Positions 36,258 to 44,893 of a DNA stretch of 64,000 bases are shown in pieces. The stretch is from Bradyrhizobium sp. ISRA430 (lineage in GTDB: Bacteria > Pseudomonadota > Alphaproteobacteria > Rhizobiales > Xanthobacteraceae). Under the pieces are notes generated by a model that made no database searches, had not been told where the DNA came from, and saw only the letters and a program-made list of their open reading frames with translations. The stretch spans positions 6,674,501 through 6,738,500 of the forward strand of contig NZ_CP094516.1 of the NCBI RefSeq assembly GCF_029909975.1. Reading direction: 5' to 3'. Both the position numbers and the translations under genes were made by a program. Numbering within the stretch: position 1 is the stretch's first letter; each line of letters begins with the position of its first letter.

Positions 36258-36479
36258 ATGCCTACGCAGATCGTTTTGGACCATAGCGGTGACACGCCGC
36301 ACGCATTTGATGCGGCAAATCCGGAAGCATTGGCCAAGGCGGAGCAGCGCTTCAAGAAATTGACCGGCAAGGGATTCACTGCGGCAACGCGGACGAGGCC
36401 CGGCGAAGTTGCCATAGTGCGGGCGTTCGATCCGACAGTCCAGGAGACGTTATTCTACCCGCGTCTCGTCGGCGGCTAG
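36258..36479 (+). CDS. 73-residue conserved small protein
   Basis: MPTQIVLDHSGDTPHAFDAA leads to AEQRFKKLTGKGFTAATRTR and a tail ending FDPTVQETLFYPRLVGG. AGGAGG lies just upstream of ATG 36258. A paralogue with the same layout is at 44663-44893 on the minus strand. The family is common in rhizobia; its function is unknown. The stress promoter suggests a general-stress product. Confidence 0.78.
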   Translation: MPTQIVLDHSGDTPHAFDAANPEALAKAEQRFKKLTGKGFTAATRTRPGEVAIVRAFDPTVQETLFYPRLVGG

Positions 36480-36493
36480 GTGAGCGCTGGGCC

Positions 36494-36892
36494 ATGATTC
36501 TGCTCGGTGCTCGACGCCGGGCGGGTTCGCGGCTGCAAACGCTCCGCGAGCTCTATGCCAGCGTCATCGGAGAAAACTCGCCAGAGGCCCGCGGCCGCCA
36601 TCTGCTGCGCGCGTGGCTGTCACCGGCTCAACTCGCGCAGTTCGACGAATATCGGTATTTCGATGTGGTCGGCTGCGATACCGGCAAGCGGTACCGCATC
36701 AACTATGGGACGGCCGCGAACGTCCACGAGCTCGACGGGGCCGGAACGCCGAGGGTGGGTTGGTGCTTCGTGCCTTCAGCGCGCCTGGTGCCCGGCGACG
36801 TGATGCTCGCGCAGAAAATTGCGCTGGAAACCAACGAGAATGCCGCGCTCGCGGTGGCCAACGAGTTTCCGCCACGGATGCCGTTTAACTGA
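36494..36892 (+). CDS. Conserved protein of unknown function
   Basis: A 132-residue soluble protein: LRELYASVIGENSPEARGRH, WLSPAQLAQFDEYRYFDVVG and DTGKRYRINYGTAANVHELD, with a C-terminal VMLAQKIALETNENAALAVA. I know this type from Bradyrhizobium only as hypothetical. It lies 15 bases after the preceding gene, so it is likely cotranscribed from the 36198 promoter. Confidence 0.72.
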   Translation: MILLGARRRAGSRLQTLRELYASVIGENSPEARGRHLLRAWLSPAQLAQFDEYRYFDVVGCDTGKRYRINYGTAANVHELDGAGTPRVGWCFVPSARLVPGDVMLAQKIALETNENAALAVANEFPPRMPFN

Positions 36893-36912
36893 TGATCATA
36901 GGGAGAAATGCC

Positions 36913-37770
36913 ATGCTCGATTATCCGCGCCCGCCTTATCCCAGCCAACAGCAACCGATGCCCGGCTCGACGTCGGCGATGAAGCCACGTCCGGACCATG
37001 GCGAGGAGAGCTACAATGGATCGGGCCGTCTTGCAGGCAAGAAGGCCGTCATTACCGGAGGAGACAGCGGCATCGGGCGAGCGGTGGCAATTGCATATGC
37101 CCGTGAGGGGGCCGACGTGCTCATTTCTTATCTCGACGAACATCAAGATGCAGAGGAGGTGAAGGCTCTCGTCGAGCAGGAAGGCCGCAAGGTTGTCTTG
37201 TTTCCCGGAGACCTGCGAAAGCCAGATTACTGCCGCGCCGTCATCAAGCGTGCCGTCGATGAGCTCGGCGGGATCGATATCCTCGTCAACAATGCGGCCC
37301 ACCAGGCCACGTTTAAGGATATCGCGGATATCAGTGATGACGAATGGCAGAGCACGTTCGAGGTCAACATCCATGCGATGTTCTATCTCGCCAAGGCGGC
37401 CGTTGCGCATATGAAGTCGGGGGCCGCCATCATCAACACCGCTTCGGTGAATGCCGACATGCCAAACCCCATCCTGCTGGCCTATGCGACCACCAAGGGT
37501 GCGATCCAGAATTTCACGGGCGGTCTTGCCCAGATGCTTGCCGAAAAGGGCATACGCGTTAATGCCGTCGCGCCGGGCCCGATCTGGACGCCGCTGATCC
37601 CGTCGACCATGCCGTCGGACACGGTAATGAACTTCGGCAAGCAGGTGCCGATGAAACGAGCCGGGCAGCCAGCTGAGCTCGCAACCGCCTATGTCATGCT
37701 GGCCGATCCGCTCTCGAGCTATACGTCTGGTGCGACCCTCGCTGTAACAGGCGGGAAACCTTTCATCTGA
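36913..37770 (+). CDS. SDR-family oxidoreductase (YghA-like)
   Basis: A 285-residue NAD(P)-dependent dehydrogenase/reductase. The Rossmann motif is VITGGDSGIGRAVAIAYARE near residue 52, NNAAH replaces the usual NNAG, the catalytic Ser is in INTASVNAD, and YATTK provides Tyr and Lys. The long N-terminal extension (PPYPSQQQPMPGSTSAMKPRPDHGE) is typical of the YghA/YhxC subgroup often linked with stress. ATG 36913 is chosen; it follows the previous gene by 20 bases. Substrate unknown. Confidence 0.9.
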   Translation: MLDYPRPPYPSQQQPMPGSTSAMKPRPDHGEESYNGSGRLAGKKAVITGGDSGIGRAVAIAYAREGADVLISYLDEHQDAEEVKALVEQEGRKVVLFPGDLRKPDYCRAVIKRAVDELGGIDILVNNAAHQATFKDIADISDDEWQSTFEVNIHAMFYLAKAAVAHMKSGAAIINTASVNADMPNPILLAYATTKGAIQNFTGGLAQMLAEKGIRVNAVAPGPIWTPLIPSTMPSDTVMNFGKQVPMKRAGQPAELATAYVMLADPLSSYTSGATLAVTGGKPFI

Positions 37771-38027
37771 TCGGAGGGCGACGAGACGGAAGCTTAGCGT
37801 GGCGTAGCATCCAGCGCGCCGGTGATGCGAAGCCCGCCATTGAAACCGACAACCGTCACGGACTGGTCTTCTAGCTTCCTGGTTTATCGGCTCACCATAA
37901 AATCCTGCCGGGCAGATTTTGAGCGCTTATGAAGAAGCCATCAGCGGATCGCCATCCATACTCCCGGCTACCCGGCGCCAAGCGCAGAGTAATTGCAGGA
38001 CGCAGAACGGTACCTGACCGCCTCCGT
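37771..38027. other. Intergenic
   Basis: Between convergent genes; no gene or clear terminator hairpin seen. Confidence 0.3.
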
Positions 38028-39002
38028 TCAAGAGACGGTTCGCCCAATAGTTTCCCGCAACATGGTCGGTATAATTTGTTCGACTGATTGCGGCGGGATT
38101 TCAAGCTCGGAAAAACCTGGCATCCCCACCGACGCTACGTTGTCGATCTGCATCAACTCCACCTGATTCCGTGTGATGGGTGGCCGTGGAAACAGCTCCG
38201 AAAGCCATCCCGCTAGGTGCCAAGCAGCAAACGGCACGGGAACGAGCATGGGTCTGCGGCCGGCTGCGTGGGCGATGGTTCTGAGAAGCTCTTCGTATGT
38301 GTAGATGCGGGGACCGGCACATTCATACGTGATTGCATTCGTTTCGGTCTTCAGAAGCGCTCTTGTGATCGCGTCGGCCACATCGTCAACATAGGCCGGC
38401 TGCAATCTCGTCAATCCGCGGCCGAACATCGGATAGATCGGATATTGGCGCAGCAGTTTGAGGATGGTGGTGAGAAACGCGTCATCCGGACCGAACATTA
38501 CCGCCGGTCGAACCAGCGTGGCCTCAGAAAATATTGCGCGGACTGCCGCCTCGCCTTCGCCACGCTTGCGAATATAGAGGGACGGCGAAGTGACGTCAGA
38601 GCCGATTCCGGAAACGTGGATGAGCCGCTTGACGCCGGCTCGATGTGCTTGGCCCGCCAGTCGCCGGGCGGATTCCACATGCACGGCGTGAAACGTCTCC
38701 TGCCCATGTTCAACATAGAGACTGACCGCATTGATGGCGCCGTATACGCCATCAAGAGCAGCGGCGATCGACCCTTCGTCGTGTAGATCGACTTGCACAG
38801 ATTGAAGGCGCGGGTCGTCATAACCAAAAAGCTGTCTGCCTCGTTCCGGATGTCGTGATGCGATCCGAACTGAAAACTCAGGCGCCTGGAGAAGGCATCG
38901 AACTACGCGGCGCCCGAGAAACCCGGTTCCACCGAACACCGTAACAAGGCGATGATTTGCGGCCGCCATGGCGCAACTCATGTCTGAAACTGTCTCAAGC
39001 AA
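38028..39002 (-). CDS. NAD(P)-binding epimerase/NDUFA9-like protein
   Basis: A 324-residue extended-SDR protein. The Rossmann motif is VTVFGGTGFLGRRVVRCLL and the second strand is VRIASRHPERG. AGVKRLIHVSGIGSD resembles the atypical SDR5 (complex I NDUFA9-like) group, in which the Tyr-x3-Lys is modified (here SLYIRKRGEGEAAV). LVRPAVMFGPDDAFL and LQPAYVDDVADAI follow. The exact start is uncertain: 39002, 38981 and 38969 are in-frame ATGs. It may modify quinones or nucleotide sugars. Confidence 0.82.
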   Translation of the reverse strand: MLETVSDMSCAMAAANHRLVTVFGGTGFLGRRVVRCLLQAPEFSVRIASRHPERGRQLFGYDDPRLQSVQVDLHDEGSIAAALDGVYGAINAVSLYVEHGQETFHAVHVESARRLAGQAHRAGVKRLIHVSGIGSDVTSPSLYIRKRGEGEAAVRAIFSEATLVRPAVMFGPDDAFLTTILKLLRQYPIYPMFGRGLTRLQPAYVDDVADAITRALLKTETNAITYECAGPRIYTYEELLRTIAHAAGRRPMLVPVPFAAWHLAGWLSELFPRPPITRNQVELMQIDNVASVGMPGFSELEIPPQSVEQIIPTMLRETIGRTVS

Positions 39003-39130
39003 GACACGGCCAGCGGAGAACGCCAGGCTCGCCGATCGTCTGTTCTAGCGACTGGACGTCTATAGGTCTGCGTATCTTTGGACCATCTCTCCTTCAAATT
39101 AGTTCGCTCGGCAGCGGCTTGGCGAGGGCT

Positions 39131-39676
39131 TTACAGGAGCGCGATGCGCAAGTTGCGGAACTGGACCGCGGAGCCCTCATGATGATTTTGCAGTCCAATA
39201 TGACCGCGCGGCTCACGTGACGCATTTCCAAGCAAGGAGACGTGTTCGCTGTTAAGCCTGACCGCTAGCATTTGCCCGTGTGCGGTGATCTCAAATTCAT
39301 TCCACTCGCCGACCGGCCTTGAGAGGCGACGGACGGCCGGAGCCAGCCGATAGATCGCCCCCGTCAGATGAAGTGCACTGCCGAGAACGTTGGCATCCGG
39401 ATCAAGTCCCCGGTCGTCGATTTGCACTTCGTAGCCGCGCTCAATCGCTGGCTGCTGAGTGGTGCCCAGCGGCGGGGCTCGAAGGAATACTCCGGAATTG
39501 TCTTCCGGGCGCGCGATCCGCCACTCGATCGTAAGGACGAAGTCTTCGAAGGCTTCGTGCGCATACCAGAAAAGGCCAGGCCCGCCATAACTCTCGATGA
39601 TGCCATCCGAGAGCTGGCGAAATCCGCCGAGCCCGGCCATACGCCAACCATCAAGATCGCATAGCGACGGCAGCAT
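39131..39676 (-). CDS. DUF1080 / 3-keto-disaccharide hydrolase-like protein
   Basis: A 181-residue concanavalin-like beta-sandwich. LFWYAHEAFEDFVLTIEWRI, then EDNSGVFLRAPPLG, ERGYEVQIDDRG and WNEFEITAHGQMLAVRLN are the standard DUF1080 elements, and HIGLQNHHEGSAVQFRNLRI is the C-terminal strand. No signal peptide is visible, unusual for this mostly exported family, so the N-terminus may be truncated or the protein cytoplasmic. Confidence 0.85.
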   Translation of the reverse strand: MLPSLCDLDGWRMAGLGGFRQLSDGIIESYGGPGLFWYAHEAFEDFVLTIEWRIARPEDNSGVFLRAPPLGTTQQPAIERGYEVQIDDRGLDPDANVLGSALHLTGAIYRLAPAVRRLSRPVGEWNEFEITAHGQMLAVRLNSEHVSLLGNASREPRGHIGLQNHHEGSAVQFRNLRIALL

Positions 39677-39686
39677 CCGTGTCAGC

Positions 39687-39945
39687 TCAGCCTACCGCGC
39701 TTGTCGCCGGAATTCCTACAACACGATCGCGGAGGTCGGTCACGCCTTCCTTTTGGGCGCAGTGGTCGCAATAGTAGGTGCCGTTCGTTTCCAAGCCGCG
39801 TCCGCGATGCGCGTTCCGCAATGCTTGCACGTCGGCGCCAAGGCATGAATTGCGCACTCAAAGCTGTCGTACGTGTGCGCCTGCCGTTCATCAGCACCTG
39901 AAAAGCTTTGTCATAGTCATTGCCGCAGGTTTCACATGTCGGCAT
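39687..39945 (-). pseudogene. Cys-rich zinc-ribbon protein with two frameshifts
   Basis: ATG 39945 opens MPTCETCGNDYDKAFQVLMN. Continuing needs a shift to HTYDSFECAIHALAPTCKHC, and another to a frame ending TNGTYYCDHCAQKEGVTDLR and a TGA at 39687. The three pieces join into one protein with CxxC/CxxC/CxxC knuckles. Two small indels near 39880 and 39820 explain it. It is the last gene of the 40462 operon. Confidence 0.65.
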
Positions 39946-39955
39946 TGTGCCTCCT

Positions 39956-40258
39956 TTACGCCGCACGGCGCTTGCGGGTTTGAGCAGCCTTCTTGGCTGA
40001 CCTTGAACGTTCAGCGGCTGGGCGGCTGGCGACCGCTTTTCCGCCAAGACTGCCGCCCTTGCGGGACGATGAACGGTCTTCTTCGGTGTCTCTGCCGGAC
40101 CCGCGCTTTTTGCCGCCGTGGGTTTCTTTGTTTACGGTCGCCCAGGCCCGTCGTTCGGCTTCCTTGTCGGGAACACCTCGGTTTTCGTAGCCTTCCTCAA
40201 TGTGTTCGGCCTGTCGCTTTTGCTTGTCGGTGTAGCTTCGCTTGTCTCCGCGTGGCAT
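39956..40258 (-). CDS. Small basic protein of stress-associated type
   Basis: A 100-residue protein: MPRGDKRSYTDKQKRQAEHI, then EEGYENRGVPDKEAERRAWA and TVNKETHGGKK, with a Lys/Arg/Ser-rich tail resembling a histone-like end (AKKAAQTRKRRAA). Often annotated as plasmid-stabilisation or hypothetical protein; no biochemical role is established. Its ATG directly follows the read-through stop of the DUF3072 gene (TGA-ATG), so it is in that EcfG-driven operon. Confidence 0.78.
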   Translation of the reverse strand: MPRGDKRSYTDKQKRQAEHIEEGYENRGVPDKEAERRAWATVNKETHGGKKRGSGRDTEEDRSSSRKGGSLGGKAVASRPAAERSRSAKKAAQTRKRRAA

Positions 40259-40462
40259 TCACGGTCTCCCTTGATAAGTATCGCGTTCTCCTGCTCCTAT
40301 TCGCCCGCCCTCTTGCGCAATCGCCTTGGTGAGGTCCTTGCGGCGCGTGAAGGGTTAGTGTGCTTGTTCTGACAGGGTCTGCACATAGGACGCCTGAGCG
40401 GTCATCGGCTCGTCCCTGACCGGGTCCTTTTGACTATTGGTAGCGCTTTCCTTGGTGCTCAT
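40259..40462 (-). pseudogene. DUF3072-like protein with premature stop
   Basis: ATG 40462 encodes MSTKESATNSQKDPVRDEPM then TAQASYVQTLSEQAH before TAA at 40355-40357. In the same frame the sequence continues PFTRRKDLTKAIAQEGG and ends at TGA 40259-40261, directly next to the following ATG. TAQASYxxTLSEEA...DLTKAEA is the DUF3072 pattern, so the TAA is a recent nonsense change. The 35-residue form may still be made. Confidence 0.65.
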
Positions 40463-40482
40463 GGCCGTCTTCTCGCGCAAAG

Positions 40483-40507
40483 AACGATGGAATTCACCAA
40501 TTGTTCC
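40483..40507 (-). promoter_or_regulatory. Putative EcfG promoter of the DUF3072 operon
   Basis: Minus strand GGAAC (40507-40503), 16-base spacer, CGTT (40486-40483); 20 bases before ATG 40462. Confidence 0.72.
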
Positions 40508-40678
40508 TATTCCACCTTGGGCGAACCAGCCGCATCCATTTACGTGAATCTTAATCCTGCAAATGAAAGTCAGTATGGCGGCGTGGCTGAGGCCGATGTT
40601 TGCAACTGGGCTTGGCAATAACAGCCGGCTTTACCGTACGCCAACATTGGGTCAGACCGCACCCCCGATAACCTCTAG

Positions 40679-40852
40679 ATGAACAAGAATTGCCCTATCT
40701 GCTTCGGCACCGGCTGGGTTTGTGAAAACATCCGCAGCTGGCTTGAACCCAAGATCCAATGGGCCGTCAGTACAGCGCGGGATGCCACGTAATTGTCAGC
40801 ACGGAGGATGCGATCTTGGCGTCAGCTCATCGAGAGGCGAGCCTGCCCCTTA
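40679..40852 (+). pseudogene. Cys-rich small protein, frameshifted
   Basis: ATG 40679 encodes MNKNCPICFGTGWVCENIRS and runs to TAA at 40790 (37 residues). The alternative frame RGMPRNCQHGGCDLG to 40852 resembles the CGAGMPC-type second half of a Bradyrhizobium Cys-rich small protein family. An indel near 40730-40780 is probable. Confidence 0.5.
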
Positions 40853-41137
40853 GCGACGCGAACGCCTCTTCGTTGCGCGCCGGTTGTAGGGTGAACGGTT
40901 GATGGGCTTCAGGGAAATCCCTTCGCGCTGCGCCTTGCTGCGGATAGCCGCGACGGGACGTTGAAGTTTGACGCTCATGACTCCGGCCGGCGTGTTGCCC
41001 TTCGCGAGCTGCTTGAGCATTTTCACATCTGCGCTCGACCACAGTTCACGCTTACGACGCTTGTATGAGGGATTTGCCTTGCGCGGGCCCTTCTTGCCGA
41101 TCGGCGAGCCGGGCCGCTTCCATGATGCTCTTGCCAT
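40850..41137 (-). CDS. Small basic conserved protein
   Basis: A 95-residue, strongly basic protein. The core RELWSSADVKMLKQLAKGNT followed by PAGVMSVKLQRPVAAIRSKA looks like a short SANT/homeodomain-type three-helix unit, flanked by basic tails (KKGPRKANPSYKRRKR; NRRATKRRSRR). DNA binding is plausible but unproven. AGGAGGA precedes ATG 41137 and an EcfG-type promoter lies at 41164-41189. Confidence 0.78.
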   Translation of the reverse strand: MARASWKRPGSPIGKKGPRKANPSYKRRKRELWSSADVKMLKQLAKGNTPAGVMSVKLQRPVAAIRSKAQREGISLKPINRSPYNRRATKRRSRR

Positions 41138-41163
41138 TAAAGTCCTCCTGTAAGTCGTTCTTG

Positions 41164-41189
41164 AACGAAGGAATCAGCAATTCGGTTCC
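41164..41189 (-). promoter_or_regulatory. Putative EcfG promoter of 40850-41137
   Basis: Minus strand GGAAC (41189-41185), 17-base spacer, CGTT (41167-41164); 26 bases before ATG 41137. Confidence 0.72.
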
Positions 41190-41197
41190 GATGAACA

Positions 41198-41222
41198 GGA
41201 ATCGTAGGATCGACGGGATGTT
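41198..41222 (+). promoter_or_regulatory. Weaker EcfG-like promoter, divergent
   Basis: GGAAT (41198-41202), 16-base spacer, TGTT (41219-41222); two deviations from consensus. It lies 23 bases before ATG 41246, which favours that start over ATG 41225. Confidence 0.45.
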
Positions 41223-41245
41223 CTGTGCGCGTCCGACTGGCGTCG

Positions 41246-41491
41246 ATGCGTCTTGTGCTGTCCGGTGGATTGGCGATTGCACAGCCTGCCAGGCCGGCGG
41301 ACGACCTTAGCGCGCCGACCGGGCGTTCGGTGCCCGAAGACAAAGGTCAGTTGCAGCCGCAGGAATGGACAGGGCCTGCCGACACCGGTTCAGGTGGTGC
41401 GCCTCCCGAAAGTCCCCAAGGGCAAAGCCCGCCAGGGATGCAGCCGGCGCCGGACGGATCGATAAAGACCACGGTCGAGCCTCCCAAGTAG
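41246..41491 (+). CDS. Small secreted Pro/Gly-rich protein
   Basis: An 81-residue product: MRLVLSGGLAIAQPARPADD, then LSAPTGRSVPEDKGQLQPQE and a Pro/Gly/Ser-rich tail. The start resembles a degraded Sec signal peptide (hydrophobic core interrupted by Gln and Pro). Disordered exported proteins of this type accompany stress genes in Bradyrhizobium; no function is known. ATG 41225 is an alternative start. Confidence 0.55.
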   Translation: MRLVLSGGLAIAQPARPADDLSAPTGRSVPEDKGQLQPQEWTGPADTGSGGAPPESPQGQSPPGMQPAPDGSIKTTVEPPK

Positions 41492-41604
41492 CCCTATGGA
41501 GCTATTGCGCGTCGGCGCGGGTAACGCTGGCGCGGCGCGAAGGCGAGGAACAAACGATTCACGTTGCCGTTTCAAAGGCCAGACAACGCAGCGCCTGCAG
41601 CCCC

Positions 41605-41927
41605 ATGACGAACCTGAGCAAGCTCCCGACATGGGCCGACGAGAAAAACATCTACGCCGTGATCGAAGCGCGGAGCTGAAGGCCTTTACGCTTGCGAAGC
41701 CCCTAATGGTGGGGCTTCATCCCCTCGACACAAGCCGAAGATGGGGACGCGCTGGACGTCCTCATCATCCACGTATCCCAGACGTATCCGGGCGTCGTGC
41801 TCCGATGCCGGCCGATCGGAATCCTCGAAATCCTCCAGAAGTGCAAGGCAAGGAGGAGCGCAACGATCGCATCTTCGATAGCAAGCAGATTGGAACGTCG
41901 CGTGGATCCTTTTGGCGGAAGCTCTAG
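41605..41927 (+). pseudogene. Inorganic pyrophosphatase-like remnant
   Basis: MTNLSKLPTWADEKNIYAVI is the start of a family I soluble pyrophosphatase-like protein. A deletion and frame change follow, and then PSTQAEDGDALDVLIIHVSQ and VLRCRPIGILEILQK in another frame carry the active-site D-x-D...D segment (EDGDALDVL). Internal catalytic regions are missing, so it cannot be functional. Confidence 0.65.
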
Positions 41928-41947
41928 CCACCCGTCGCAATTGATAG

Positions 41948-42134
41948 CTGCTTGATGGCCTTTTCGGCGGCTCCGGCGCCGCGCCACCACAGGAATTCAA
42001 GCTCCTTGTCTTCGAGCGCGTTCGTCGGACGGAAGAACTGTTCGAGCTCCTCGACATTGCGCCGGAGCGCTCACCGTTGGAGAGCAATCTTGAAGACATC
42101 ATGAATTTGCCGTCTCGCGCTGCCGATTTGTAGA
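41948..42134 (+). pseudogene. C-terminal fragment of an unidentified protein
   Basis: An open frame without a good start reads PQEFKLLVFERVRRTEELFE followed by LLDIAPERSPLESNLEDIMN and ends at 42134. It has good coding character but I cannot name the family. It may be the end of the pyrophosphatase-like gene or of another lost gene. Confidence 0.35.
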
Positions 42135-42465
42135 TTCCAACTCTAGCAACTCCTGCGGCCGAGGCGTCATTCTTTGCTCTTATCACGTGAGAACACGCCT
42201 CAATTGGGCGGCCGGCCCGTCACATCCTTGAACGAGTACTATTGATTCATCCAATTGGAAACGACCGGTAGATGTTCGCCTGGGCGCAGCCTGCAGACCA
42301 TGTGACAAACTGCGCATTCGAGAAAACCAATGTCTGAGCCACGGTTCCTGCCAACGAGTTCTTCTTCACCGTATGGGAGGCGCCGATCGCGGCTGAGGAA
42401 CAAAAGGCAACATCCGGCCGTAATTAGGGGTGAGCTGAGCAGAACCGAAACCGAGTCTTTGAGAT
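42135..42465. other. Intergenic before the AI-2E family gene
   Basis: A minus-strand 79-codon frame at 42239-42478 contains ECAVCHMVCRLRPGEH, which has a Cys/His pattern but no start support. Otherwise nothing. Confidence 0.3.
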
Positions 42466-44502
42466 ATGCCGGGCCCATCCCGCCTGTGGACCTTGCCTGG
42501 AAGTAACATCGCGAGCTCTCTCTTGCCTGCGGTAGTCGCGAGCAATCTCTTCATCGGCCTGGCTCTTGTGGCCCTGCTGTATTTCGGGCGTGAGCTCTTC
42601 GTGCCGGTTGTCCTTGCGCTGCTGTTGAGCTTCGTGCTCGCTCCGGTCGTTCGGCTTTTTCGTCGCTTATATGCCGGCCACGTGGGCTCAGTTCTTGCTG
42701 CGGTGGCGCTCGCATTTCTGCTGATTTTCGGGCTCAGCGCCATTATGACCCAGCAGGTCGCACAACTCGCCGAGAACCTGCCCCGCTATCAGCTGACGAT
42801 CAGCGATAAGATTCATTCGGTCCAAGACGTTGCGCTCAGTCCGGGAATCTTCAATCGGCTAAAGGATATGCTCGGAGATCTGCGCCAGGAAATCTCCAAG
42901 CCGCAGGAGCAAGGACGGAAGAATGCAAGTTCTCCTGAATCCGCCCCAACTGCTGCAGGAGAACCCCAGGCTAAGCCAATCCCAGTGGAAATCCAACAGC
43001 CGCCGCCTAAACCGTTCGATGTCGTGCAAACAATCGTCGGGCCGCTGTTGGCGCCTCTGGCGACGACGGGCATTGTTATCGTTTTCGTGATTTTTATGCT
43101 GCTTTTTCGTGAGGATCTACGGGGACGTTTTGTCCGACTAGCGGGCGCGCATGATTTGGGGCGCACGTCCGAAGCAATCGACGACGCCGGTCGGCGACTG
43201 AGCCGGTATTTCCTGACGCAAACCTGCATCAATGCAACGTTCGGGATTGTCATCGGGATCAGTCTTGCAGTGATCGGCATTCCCAACCCAGTGTTGTGGG
43301 GCATCTTCGCAGCTCTAATGCGCTTCGTTCCTTATATCGGCGCATTCATCGCCGCCGCAGTTCCTGCGGCGCTTGCCATAGCGGTTGATCCAGGGTGGTC
43401 CATGCTCTTATGGACGGTGGCATTGTTCGTGATCGTAGAACCGATCCTCAGCCAAATTGTGGAACCCATGCTGTATGGCCACAACACAGGGCTCTCGCCG
43501 GTAGCTGTCGTGGTGGCTGCAGCCTTCTGGACCTGGTTATGGGGGCCAATTGGACTTTTGCTTTCGACACCCCTGACTGTGTGTCTGGTGGTATTGGGCC
43601 GTCACGTCGAGCGATTGGAGTTCTTGGATGTGATCCTCGGTGACCAGCCGGCCCTCACGCCAGAACAGAATTTTTTTCAACGTATGTTGGCCGGCGATCC
43701 CGACGAGGCCGCGGACCAAGCCGAGAAGTTTATGAAGGAGAAATCCCTCTGCGCCTACTACGACGAGATTGCAATCCCTGGGTTACTGCTGGCGCGGGCC
43801 GACGCGCGACGCGGCGCTCTGGACCTGGAGCGCCTGCACCGGATTAAGGAAACTGTCGAGGGCGTTATCGACGATCTTTCCGATCACGATGACTGCGCTC
43901 CACCTGTCAAAAGCAACAAGGACCTCCATGACTCCAACACACTTGAAATCGAGGTGGTCGACAATCCCGATCTATCGCCGCCCGTTGTACCCACTGGAAC
44001 GTCAAGATCCGATTGGCGAGAGAGAAAGCCTGTATTGTGCATCGGCGCGCGAGATCCCCTTGACGAAGCGACGGCGAACATGATTGCGCAACTTCTCGAA
44101 AAACATGGCATCGGCGCCCGCATCGAGCCTTCGACGGCTACCTCGGCTTCCAACATCTTTGGGCTTGATACAGCCAACATAGGGATGGTGTGCGTATCTT
44201 GCCTTGGAAGCGGAAGTCCGGTGCATCTACGCTTCCTTCTTCGGCGTCTGCGGCGCAAAATGCCACACGCCACGCTCCTTGTCGGCCTATGGGGGTCGAC
44301 CAAAGACTCGGAGGATGAAGACAGTCTGGATGACGAGACGATCGGCGCGGATTTCTTTGCGAAGTCGCTCCGCAAGGCGGTAGAGCTTTGCATCGAAGCA
44401 GCACACCGCTCGACCGCCGCACCCGAAGGAGAAGCAAAACGAACCGAAGCTCACCGGTCTCGAGCACCGCGATCTGCAGGTAGGAGAAGGAGGCGCAATT
44501 AA
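42466..44502 (+). CDS. AI-2E family permease with extra C-terminal domain
   Basis: A 678-residue protein. Residues 25-400 are the AI-2E/PerM membrane domain: an N-terminal helix pair (SNLFIGLALVALLYFGRELF, VPVVLALLLSFVLAPVVRLF), a soluble insert, then YFLTQTCINATFGIVIGISL, WGIFAALMRFVPYIGAFIAA and GPIGLLLSTPLTVCLVVLG. After a linker there is a soluble domain (about 530-640): PVLCIGARDPLDEATANMIA, LLEKHGIGARIE, IGMVCVSCLG and ATLLVGLWG, resembling a cobalamin-binding-type Rossmann fold without the usual DxHxxG. Transported substrate unknown. No stress promoter was seen upstream. Confidence 0.88.
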   Translation: MPGPSRLWTLPGSNIASSLLPAVVASNLFIGLALVALLYFGRELFVPVVLALLLSFVLAPVVRLFRRLYAGHVGSVLAAVALAFLLIFGLSAIMTQQVAQLAENLPRYQLTISDKIHSVQDVALSPGIFNRLKDMLGDLRQEISKPQEQGRKNASSPESAPTAAGEPQAKPIPVEIQQPPPKPFDVVQTIVGPLLAPLATTGIVIVFVIFMLLFREDLRGRFVRLAGAHDLGRTSEAIDDAGRRLSRYFLTQTCINATFGIVIGISLAVIGIPNPVLWGIFAALMRFVPYIGAFIAAAVPAALAIAVDPGWSMLLWTVALFVIVEPILSQIVEPMLYGHNTGLSPVAVVVAAAFWTWLWGPIGLLLSTPLTVCLVVLGRHVERLEFLDVILGDQPALTPEQNFFQRMLAGDPDEAADQAEKFMKEKSLCAYYDEIAIPGLLLARADARRGALDLERLHRIKETVEGVIDDLSDHDDCAPPVKSNKDLHDSNTLEIEVVDNPDLSPPVVPTGTSRSDWRERKPVLCIGARDPLDEATANMIAQLLEKHGIGARIEPSTATSASNIFGLDTANIGMVCVSCLGSGSPVHLRFLLRRLRRKMPHATLLVGLWGSTKDSEDEDSLDDETIGADFFAKSLRKAVELCIEAAHRSTAAPEGEAKRTEAHRSRAPRSAGRRRRRN

Positions 44503-44662
44503 GGACGCCTCTTACCCTCAACGCGCGTTCTCGCAAGAGCCGCAGCGAGCGGCCCTCCGGAGTTTTCTCGGCGCTGTGTCGCTGAGGAGAGCCCGGATGG
44601 CTCTCCATGCGCGAGCTTTCACGCGGGCGAGACGGCCCGAAGCCGAACATGGCGCAGACCGA

Positions 44663-44893
44663 TCACCCGCCGACCAGACTGGGGAAGAACACGGTTTCCT
44701 CCGCGTTTGGATCGAACGACAGGATCTGCGAGACCTGACCCGGACCCGTTCGGACCGCCGCGGTGAAGCCGGCATTGGTGAGCTCGTAGAACCGCCGCTC
44801 CGCCTTCGCCAACTCTCGTTCGTCGCCCGGATCGAAAAGGTGACGGCTGTCGCCGGTACGGTCCATCACGATCTGGATTGCGATGATCGTCCT
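44663..44893 (-). CDS. Paralogue of the 73-residue protein at 36258
   Basis: IAIQIVMDRTGDSRHLFDPG, then AERRFYELTNAGFTAAVRTG and the ending FDPNAEETVFFPSLVGG align end to end with the 36258 product. AGGAGG is followed six bases later by ATC, where ATG is expected; possible starts are that ATC, the GTG or ATG a few codons on, or a TTG at 44914. It may therefore be poorly translated or a pseudogene. Confidence 0.6.
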   Translation of the reverse strand, partial: RTIIAIQIVMDRTGDSRHLFDPGDERELAKAERRFYELTNAGFTAAVRTGPGQVSQILSFDPNAEETVFFPSLVGG

